Shown here in pieces: positions 58,448 to 64,000 of a stretch of DNA of 64,000 nucleotides (its first letter is position 1; each line of letters begins with the position of its first letter). A program made the position numbers and the translations under genes. The stretch lies in NCBI RefSeq assembly GCF_009296185.1, contig NZ_WBJR01000001.1:682001-746000 (forward strand), in the 5' to 3' direction. Under the pieces are notes generated by a model. That model was not told where the DNA came from, did not search any database, and worked only from the letters and a program-made list of their open reading frames with translations. This DNA comes from Hydrogenovibrio sp. JE_KL2 (GTDB taxonomy: Bacteria > Pseudomonadota > Gammaproteobacteria > Thiomicrospirales > Thiomicrospiraceae).

Positions 58448-58820
58448 TTCCATCAATGTCATTCCACTCATCGACGTTATGTTGGTGTTGCTGGCGATTG
58501 TACTGACAACCGCAAGCTTTATTGTGCACGATTCTCTGAAACTGGATTTGCCTAACACACAAAGCACATCGTCCTATCAACCGACAGATAACCCGACCAA
58601 ACATTTGGCAATTAACGATAAAGGAACGCTGTTTTTGGAAGATAAGCGGATTAGCTTTGAGGATTTCAAAACTGAAGCGGCTAAGATTGACCACAAATCA
58701 GACATTGTCATTAAGGTCGATCGCCAGGCAACTTTCGGCAAAGTGGTCGAGTTGGTGGATATTCTAAAAACGAATCACCTGAATCGACTCACGTTCCTTA
58801 CCGATAAAGCGACGGATTAA
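58434..58820 (+). CDS. exbD: Biopolymer transport protein ExbD
   Basis: A 128-residue protein with one N-terminal membrane helix carrying the essential Asp (INVIPLIDVMLVLLAIV, Asp14) and a periplasmic ExbD/TolR domain ending in KVVELVDILKTNHLNRLTFLTD. With ExbB it converts proton flow into motion of TonB. It sits between exbB and tonB with a 14-bp overlap and a 1-bp gap. Confidence 0.93.
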   Translation: MKKFDSINVIPLIDVMLVLLAIVLTTASFIVHDSLKLDLPNTQSTSSYQPTDNPTKHLAINDKGTLFLEDKRISFEDFKTEAAKIDHKSDIVIKVDRQATFGKVVELVDILKTNHLNRLTFLTDKATD

Positions 58821-58821
58821 C

Positions 58822-59664
58822 ATGACAACAGCGACATCAGACATGTACTACAGCTATCACACCCCGACACTTTCGCTTTCCAACAGCCAGAAAGCATTTG
58901 CGATTACGTTGGTGCTTTACTCTGCTGTTGTCGGTGCGTTTTATGTATCCTTTCAGCACGTTGCCCATAGCACCGAACAAAAATCGAATTTAAAGCAGGT
59001 AGCCATTAGTGCGAGCATGTTCTCCGTTGCACCACCAACGCCTAAGGTAAAACCTGTCGCTAAACCGGTACAAAAGGTTCAACCTACTCCTGTCAAACCA
59101 GTACACAAGCTGAAAAAGGAAGTTGTGAAAAAAGTGCCTGTGCACAAACCTATTAAAAAAGTCATTCCAAAACCTGTGCCTGTCAAAAAGGTGGTCAAAC
59201 CAACTCCAGTGAAGCACATTGAACCAGCTAAAATAGAACCACAAAAGACAATAACTAAACCTGTTGAAAAGCCGGTACAGAAAACACCTGCGCCTCCAGT
59301 GAGTCAAGCGCAAACCATGACCAAACAACGCTCATCTGGCGTGTCGCCGGCACAACAAGCTAAAGCAGAAAAGGTATACCTTGCAGAGTTACAAGAGGCT
59401 TTATCACGCTATGCCCAAAACACCTATCCTTTTATGGCTAAGCGTCGCCATTGGGAAGGCAGTGTGCAAATCAGCTTCACCCTTCACCACAATGGTGACA
59501 TTACGGATGTAAGAGTCTCTAAGCCGGATTTGCGCGATATGTTCAACGATGCTGCCATGACCATTTTCACTGATGAAATGCAGATGCACTACAAACCCTT
59601 CCCTAAAGAAATTACCCGAAATAGCTGGGAAATCAGTGTTCCTATTAGCTACTTCCTTCGTTAA
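58822..59664 (+). CDS. tonB: TonB protein
   Basis: A 280-residue energy transducer. One membrane helix (about 24-45) is followed by a long Pro/Lys/Val-rich spacer (about 70-160, many KPV, KPT and VPKP units) and a C-terminal TonB domain starting near LQEALSRYAQNTYPFMAKRRHWEG (marker: YPFMAKRRHWEG). The C-terminus contacts outer-membrane receptors. The membrane segment LSNSQKAFAITLVLYSAV lacks the His found in E. coli TonB. No receptor gene is adjacent. Confidence 0.92.
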   Translation: MTTATSDMYYSYHTPTLSLSNSQKAFAITLVLYSAVVGAFYVSFQHVAHSTEQKSNLKQVAISASMFSVAPPTPKVKPVAKPVQKVQPTPVKPVHKLKKEVVKKVPVHKPIKKVIPKPVPVKKVVKPTPVKHIEPAKIEPQKTITKPVEKPVQKTPAPPVSQAQTMTKQRSSGVSPAQQAKAEKVYLAELQEALSRYAQNTYPFMAKRRHWEGSVQISFTLHHNGDITDVRVSKPDLRDMFNDAAMTIFTDEMQMHYKPFPKEITRNSWEISVPISYFLR

Positions 59665-59805
59665 CGCTACCCCCTTCTTTTTCTAAAATAAAACCTATAT
59701 GAAAAGACGGGCTACTATCAATCAGCACAACCAAAAGATAAATGCCATTCTCAATGACACTTTGATTTGCATTAATAATGGTATTTTAACCTTTGATAAA
59801 TACCG

Positions 59806-60043
59806 TGTTTTTTAGTATCGATTTTAGCTTTATCTATAGATGTGCAAGCACAAACCAAAGTACCCTCCCCGTTAGAGCTTCATGCTTACGCGACAGCTAT
59901 CTATCAACACCCTTTTGACAAAACGATAGAAGCTGACGCCCTCCGTACAATACTTCAAAAATCCGTTTCATGATTCAACGATTGCACCGAATCTTGCCAA
60001 TGAAGTTTGGGCTGCTAATTTGAGGGTTAATTTTGCATTTTAA
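59806..60043 (+). pseudogene. Decayed remnant of an exported protein gene
   Basis: From 59806 a frame without any start codon encodes what looks like a signal peptide (FLVSILALSIDVQAQ) and then VPSPLELHAYATAIYQHPF to a stop at 59973. Shifting frame by one just before that stop continues as NPFHDSTIAPNLANEVWAA to a stop at 60043. Missing start plus a frameshift suggests a dead gene; the original family is not recognisable. The 140 bp before it (59665-59805) shows nothing. It may also be chance. Confidence 0.3.
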
Positions 60044-60047
60044 AAGC

Positions 60048-60079
60048 AAAAAGGCTTTAAAAAGATTTAAAACCTTTTT
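60048..60079. terminator. Bidirectional terminator
   Basis: AAAAAGG / CCTTTTT outer stem and TTTAAA / TTTAAA inner stem around a 4-nt loop, with one mismatch between. It ends transcription from the tonB side and from the convergent hemJ gene. Confidence 0.75.
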
Positions 60080-60096
60080 GTAAGAAATTGATTTTA

Positions 60097-60513
60097 TTAG
60101 AAAGGTTTAAGAACAACCAAAATCAAAATACCAATTGTCAGCACTAATGGAATCTCATTTGCCCAACGGTAGTAAACGCCAGAATGATCCAAATGACCTT
60201 CCTGCATTTCTTTCACACGACGCTTGGTCCACAAGTGATAAACCAGCATCAAAACCACCAAAGTCACCTTGGCATGGATCCACCCTGTCGCACCTGGAAA
60301 ATAGGCGATCCATAGCCAAATACCCGTTCCTATCGCCAACATCATCATAATCGTCATAAAGCGATACAACTTCTGCCCCATGATCGCCAAACGAGTCACC
60401 TGCTCACCGGCTGCCTGCCCTTCAACAAAATGCACAAAGATACGCGGCAAATAAAAAATACCCGCCATCCAAGACATGACAAATAAAATATGAAAGGTTT
60501 TCAGCCACAACAT
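60097..60513 (-). CDS. hemJ: Protoporphyrinogen IX oxidase HemJ
   Basis: A 138-residue membrane protein with four helices, the UPF0093/HemJ family. HemJ oxidises protoporphyrinogen IX in haem synthesis in many gammaproteobacteria that lack HemG or HemY. The start MLWLKTFHILFVMSWMAGIFYLPRIFV holds the conserved His8 and Trp/Leu-Pro-Arg segment; the C-terminal RWANEIPLVLTIGILILVV closes the fold. Divergent from the FKBP gene with 71 bp between. Confidence 0.9.
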   Translation of the reverse strand: MLWLKTFHILFVMSWMAGIFYLPRIFVHFVEGQAAGEQVTRLAIMGQKLYRFMTIMMMLAIGTGIWLWIAYFPGATGWIHAKVTLVVLMLVYHLWTKRRVKEMQEGHLDHSGVYYRWANEIPLVLTIGILILVVLKPF

Positions 60514-60584
60514 CAGTTTTCTCCTAATTGCTTTTTGAATTTTGTATGATACCTATTTTAAAAAAAGCAAAACAGGAATCTGTC

Positions 60585-61067
60585 ATGAAAATCGAAAAAA
60601 ACACGGTCGGTCTTTTCAACTATACCCTTACGGATAAAGATGGAAATGTGATTGACGCCTCGAATGGTCAGCCACTGGCTTATCTTCACGGATACTCGAA
60701 CCTGATTCCTGGTTTGGAAAACGAATTAGAAGGCAAAACTGTCGGCGATAAGTTCACAACCACCGTCAAAGCTGCAGAAGCCTATGGTGAAATCGAACCG
60801 CATTTGATTCAATCTGACGTTCCAAAATCCATGTTCCAAGGTGTTGAGAACTTGGAAGTCGGCATGCGTTTTGAAGCGCAGTCAGAGCACGGTGTGCACT
60901 CAGTGGTGATTACAGAAATTTTCGACGAACACGTTACGGTTGATGGTAACCACCCTCTTGCTGGTCAGGATTTGACATTTGAAGTTGAAGTTACCGGTGT
61001 TCGTGATGCGACTGACGAAGAAATCGAGCACGGTCACGCACATGGCGATGGCGGTCACCACCACTAA
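60585..61067 (+). CDS. SlyD-like FKBP-type peptidyl-prolyl isomerase
   Basis: A 160-residue FKBP with an insert-in-flap domain. FKBP parts are GLFNYTLTDKDGNVIDAS, LAYLHGYSNLIPGLE and the C-terminal NHPLAGQDLTFEVEVTGV; the IF domain lies about 70-125. The end is His-rich (HGHAHGDGGHHH), a possible Ni2+ or other metal site as in SlyD. I start at ATG 60585 with AGGA upstream. It ends at a strong hairpin. Confidence 0.9.
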   Translation: MKIEKNTVGLFNYTLTDKDGNVIDASNGQPLAYLHGYSNLIPGLENELEGKTVGDKFTTTVKAAEAYGEIEPHLIQSDVPKSMFQGVENLEVGMRFEAQSEHGVHSVVITEIFDEHVTVDGNHPLAGQDLTFEVEVTGVRDATDEEIEHGHAHGDGGHHH

Positions 61068-61078
61068 TTGCTCTCTCC

Positions 61079-61113
61079 ACACCTTTCAGGCCAGACGTTT
61101 GAAAGGTGTTGTC
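61079..61113 (+). terminator. Terminator after the FKBP gene
   Basis: A perfect 10-bp stem ACACCTTTCA / TGAAAGGTGT with an 11-nt loop (61079-61109), followed by the T-rich TGTCTTT. Confidence 0.7.
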
Positions 61114-61153
61114 TTTCCCGCAAAACCTCTCTTTATAAAATGATGATTACGCC

Positions 61154-61849
61154 ATGAAACTGCTACTCGTAGAAGACGAACTTTGGTTGGTTAATCATTT
61201 GCAAACCCAGCTGGAACAAGCTGATTTTATTGTCGATACCGCAACCGACGGCGATCAAGCTACCTATCTTATTCAAGAATACGACTACGACGTTATCATT
61301 CTCGATTTAGGGCTACCCAAAAAACCCGGTTTGACCGTGTTATCCGAAATCCGTGACATGGGAAACACAACCCCTGTATTGATTCTCACCGCACGTAATT
61401 CGTGGCAAGAACGGGTTGAAGGGTTGAAAAAAGGCGCAGACGACTATCTAGGCAAACCTTTTCATTTCGAGGAGTTGCTCGCTCGCATTGAAGTCTTATT
61501 GAAGCGTCCACACAATCGAATTGACGACACGCTTCAGGCTGGCCCTTTTGAGTTAAACCTCAACACACGTGAACTCAAAACCCCCGAGGCAAATCACGCC
61601 CTAACCAAAACCGAGTTTGGCTTAGCTCGATTATTGATGAGCCAACCGAATAAAGTGTTTGCCAAAGACACTTTATTACAACAAGTGACGGATCAGCACT
61701 ATGACCGCGAAAGCAATGTGATAGAGGTCTATATCAGCAAACTGCGCCATTATTTCGGTAAGCCAAGCATTGAGACTTTACGCGGACAAGGTTATCGTTT
61801 TGTTTTGCCAGAAAACACCACTAATGATAACGAGGCCACTACATCATGA
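61154..61849 (+). CDS. OmpR/PhoB-family response regulator
   Basis: A 231-residue regulator. The receiver domain (1-120) has the acidic pair Glu7-Asp8, phospho-Asp51 (VIILDLGLP), the Thr in LILTARN and the Lys in DYLGKPF. The winged-helix domain (about 130-225) ends RHYFGKPSIETLRGQGYRF. Closest in style to QseB/PmrA/PhoP regulators. It overlaps the kinase gene by 4 bp (ATGA), so the pair is one unit. Confidence 0.93.
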   Translation: MKLLLVEDELWLVNHLQTQLEQADFIVDTATDGDQATYLIQEYDYDVIILDLGLPKKPGLTVLSEIRDMGNTTPVLILTARNSWQERVEGLKKGADDYLGKPFHFEELLARIEVLLKRPHNRIDDTLQAGPFELNLNTRELKTPEANHALTKTEFGLARLLMSQPNKVFAKDTLLQQVTDQHYDRESNVIEVYISKLRHYFGKPSIETLRGQGYRFVLPENTTNDNEATTS

Positions 61850-63198
61850 AGTCAATTGAAAAAAGCCTCAATATCTCGCTATTTGTCAGCCTGCTCATTA
61901 TCTTCGTGGTGTTCTGGATGATTTCGGTTTTCAGCATTCATCACCTGACGGAAGATTATGTGCTCACGCGTCTCCATCACGACAATGACTCCATTACCGA
62001 GCATTTAAAAGTCGAACCGGATCGTTTGACCATCAACCTCAATAACATCAACCCGATTTATTCACGTAAAGACTCAGGTCATTACTTTGTGGCTAAAGTT
62101 TCGCTACGTACGCTAACATCCCCATCTCTCGAAGGCTATCCGCTTTACCTAAAACCAATCCATCGTAACCCGGAAGTTTATGAGACATTGGGACCGAATA
62201 AACAAACGGTGCTCGTACGCGCTTACCAAAGCGAGTTCCATGGTGAAACGCTTACACTCTACGTTGCTGAAGATCATAGTCCGATTCAACATATGATTCA
62301 TTTGTTCGATATCGTTTTTGCGGTACTGACTTTGCTCAGCCTGATAACACTTTATCTATTGCAACGCTATCTATTGCAGAACGGATTTAACCGCTTAACG
62401 CCTATCAATACCGCATTACAAGCATTGCATAAGGGTAAGGCCGTCAAGCTCAAACCAGAAGACTATCCAACCGAAGTTTCCAGTTTGATTGAAAGTTTGA
62501 ACCAAGCGGTATCCAGTGCCACTGCGCTATTGGAAAAATCCCGTCAATCCAATGCAAACCTCGCGCATAGTTTGAAAACGCCATTGAATATCATCTTTCA
62601 AATCTCAGACAGCCCGATTCTCACAGATTACCCGGAACTACAAAAAACACTGTCGGAACAATCGCAAAAAATCCTGCGTTTGATTGAGCGGGAGCTAAAA
62701 TCCGCCAGGTTGGCCTCTGGCATGATTTCGATGATTCCCTTTTCCCTCAAGGTACAAAACACACCTGATGCTTCACCAAGCGATTTGGAAGATTTGCTCA
62801 GCTCATTCGCGCAGCTTTATCCTCAACGTCATATTGAAGTCATCGACAACACCGAACAAAAACAACTTCCTTTGGAGAAAGAGGATGGTTTCGAATTGCT
62901 GGGCAATCTTATCGATAATGCCTGTAAATACGGAAACCATCATGTGCGCTTGACTCTAAACGGCAGTGACAAGCAATTAACCATTCAAGTTGAAGATGAT
63001 GGCACAGGCGTTCCTCCAGAAGCCGTTGAACAAATTCAACAACGAGGTTTCCGTTTAGATGAAGAGCAACCCGGGCATGGTATCGGGCTGTCCATCGTCA
63101 AACAAATCGTCTCAGCTTACCGCGGCAATATTGATTTTCAACTCTCCGAACTAGGCGGTTTGTCCGTCACTCTCTCTTTTAATCTGGATAACGACTGA
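61846..63198 (+). CDS. Sensor histidine kinase
   Basis: A 450-residue inner-membrane kinase. Membrane helices at about 9-30 and 150-172 frame a periplasmic sensor of about 120 residues; a HAMP-like linker follows. The phosphorylated His241 is in NLAHSLKTPLNII, the N box is LLGNLIDNACKYG, and G boxes are VEDDGTGVP and GHGIGLSIVKQIV. Architecture resembles PhoQ/QseC. The signal is unknown; the next gene suggests efflux or envelope stress. Confidence 0.92.
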   Translation: MKSIEKSLNISLFVSLLIIFVVFWMISVFSIHHLTEDYVLTRLHHDNDSITEHLKVEPDRLTINLNNINPIYSRKDSGHYFVAKVSLRTLTSPSLEGYPLYLKPIHRNPEVYETLGPNKQTVLVRAYQSEFHGETLTLYVAEDHSPIQHMIHLFDIVFAVLTLLSLITLYLLQRYLLQNGFNRLTPINTALQALHKGKAVKLKPEDYPTEVSSLIESLNQAVSSATALLEKSRQSNANLAHSLKTPLNIIFQISDSPILTDYPELQKTLSEQSQKILRLIERELKSARLASGMISMIPFSLKVQNTPDASPSDLEDLLSSFAQLYPQRHIEVIDNTEQKQLPLEKEDGFELLGNLIDNACKYGNHHVRLTLNGSDKQLTIQVEDDGTGVPPEAVEQIQQRGFRLDEEQPGHGIGLSIVKQIVSAYRGNIDFQLSELGGLSVTLSFNLDND

Positions 63199-63334
63199 AC
63201 AACTTTTTAATCTTTTTTAAGGTTCAATTCAGTTTCCTTTTCTAAGCTTAGACATAAGTATTAAAAAACCGCTTTGATTCAATAAGCCATCGTCATCGAA
63301 TTAAAGCGATAAATTCACTTTTTATGGAAAGCAT
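63199..63334 (+). promoter_or_regulatory. Upstream region of the TolC-type gene with a 10-bp direct repeat
   Basis: TTTTTAATCT (63204-63213) and TTTTTAAGGT (63214-63223) form two head-to-tail 10-bp units, the spacing used by OmpR-family regulators, right after the regulator and kinase genes. No convincing -35/-10 was assigned. Confidence 0.35.
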
Positions 63335-64000
63335 ATGAAAAGTATCAGCACGATCCCTAACTTTGGAACCGCTCTAAAGAAACCTTTGTTGATTGCATCC
63401 TTCGTGGCCATGTCATCATTCGGTTCTTTGACAATGGCGGCAGAAAGCACCAATCAAGTGGCGCCAAGTCTTCAACAATTGTTGGAGCACGTCAAAACCC
63501 AACTTCCCGAACAAGAGAAAAAGCAGGCATTGCAACAGTTGACACAAGCCAACGGCAATGCCGCTGACTCATGGATTGCCGGCGATGTGGATTTGGTCGT
63601 TCGCCATGAGAATGATGGCATGACCGGCAATCAGGGCTATCAATCCTGGGAAGTCGGTGCGGCTTTCCCTATCTGGTTACCGGGTCAGAGTGGCGCTAAA
63701 CAACAGCTCTCAGAAGACTATCGCTCTTTGCAAAGTGCGCAAACTGCACGCTTGGCACTGATGGCTTCCGGCAAGATACGCAACTTGGTCTGGCAGTTGA
63801 AAAAGGCGGAAACAACCCTTGCCTATCGCCAAAAAAGCCACCAACAAGCGCAAGCTTTGGAGCAATTGGTCAAACAGCGTGTCGATGCGGGCGAAAACCC
63901 AAAAATGGACTTATTGATGGCGCAGCAAGTCACACTTAACGCCATGAAACAACTGACACTTGCTGAACAGGATTATCGTATCGCCTTGAACGCCTATTCA
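63335..64000 (+). CDS. TolC-family outer membrane efflux protein (partial, runs off the window)
   Basis: 222 codons from ATG 63335 to the window end with no stop. A long signal peptide (about 1-35, ending TMAA) is followed by a helical region QLLEHVKTQLPEQEKKQALQQL, a strand GDVDLVVRHENDG, and the TolC-type motif GAAFPIWLPGQSGAKQQ, then LKKAETTLAYRQKSHQQA. This pattern fits CusC/CzcC-type channels of metal or drug RND pumps. It probably starts an efflux operon controlled by the two-component system upstream. Confidence 0.8.
   Translation, partial: MKSISTIPNFGTALKKPLLIASFVAMSSFGSLTMAAESTNQVAPSLQQLLEHVKTQLPEQEKKQALQQLTQANGNAADSWIAGDVDLVVRHENDGMTGNQGYQSWEVGAAFPIWLPGQSGAKQQLSEDYRSLQSAQTARLALMASGKIRNLVWQLKKAETTLAYRQKSHQQAQALEQLVKQRVDAGENPKMDLLMAQQVTLNAMKQLTLAEQDYRIALNAYS

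Noticed and set aside
62697-62713. A sixth near-copy of the dispersed repeat (AAAATCCGCCAGGTTGG) inside the kinase gene
   Set aside because: It is within coding sequence that reads sensibly as KSARLAS, and matches only 16 of 17 bases before diverging; most likely chance.

Overview
This window is the chromosome of a gammaproteobacterium. The evidence is a set of classic gammaproteobacterial gene strings: pyrG-kdsA-eno-ftsB; rpsB-tsf-pyrH-frr / uppS-cdsA-rseP-bamA-skp-lpxD-fabZ-lpxA-lpxB-rnhB; map-glnD with dapD nearby; and a YffB/Spx-like gene next to dapE. The DNA is moderately AT-rich. A Thiomicrospira/Hydrogenovibrio-like sulfur oxidiser (Thiotrichales) is my best guess from gene order and the exported DsrE-type protein, but this is inference. 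There are no tRNA or rRNA genes, no CRISPR array, no intact insertion sequence and no prophage. The window is mostly housekeeping.

1-12.5 kb, nearly all on the minus strand: ftsB, eno, kdsA and pyrG form one operon from a good promoter with an inverted repeat. Then come tilS, accA, a ycaO homologue, a small exported cytochrome c (plus strand), an unknown exported protein, tsaB and a DinG/YoaA-type helicase. At 12.7 kb is a plus-strand rpmJ paralogue of the zinc-free type, with a palindrome on its predicted start of transcription.

13-27 kb, minus strand: cheV, then the lipid A / outer-membrane assembly / phospholipid run, then frr, pyrH, tsf and rpsB. Terminators split it after frr and after tsf. 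The rpsB promoter and a leader of about 168 nt are clear. dxr is missing from its usual place between frr and uppS.

27-37 kb: map-glnD, a VOC protein, dapD, an Spx-like protein, dapE, a small membrane protein, a cyclic-nucleotide-fold protein, a sodium:neurotransmitter-type symporter and murB.

37-46 kb, minus strand: a block that looks like murein recycling. It has a family 5 substrate-binding lipoprotein, two Dpp/Opp-type permeases with no ATPase genes, a signal-less YkuD enzyme resembling cytosolic L,D-carboxypeptidases, and nagZ, followed by an MscS channel. Upstream are a TolC-type outer-membrane protein, a CYTH protein, cysM and a UbiA-family prenyltransferase.

48-64 kb: accessory and stress genes. 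These include a GST, an exported DsrE protein, a gamma-glutamylcyclotransferase-like protein, the tRNA-hydroxylation pair trhP(yegQ)-yfhL, a UDG-superfamily glycosylase, an SRPBCC-MarR-EVE operon with a visible operator, a peroxiredoxin, rimO, a Fur-boxed exbB-exbD-tonB operon followed by a decayed gene, hemJ, a SlyD-like FKBP, and a two-component system next to a TolC-type efflux gene that runs off the end.

The most unusual item in the window is a 19-20 bp dispersed repeat (AAAATCTGCCAGGTTGGGG). It occurs in four intergenic places, three as singlets and one as a perfect inverted pair, which is a REP/REPIN-like arrangement.
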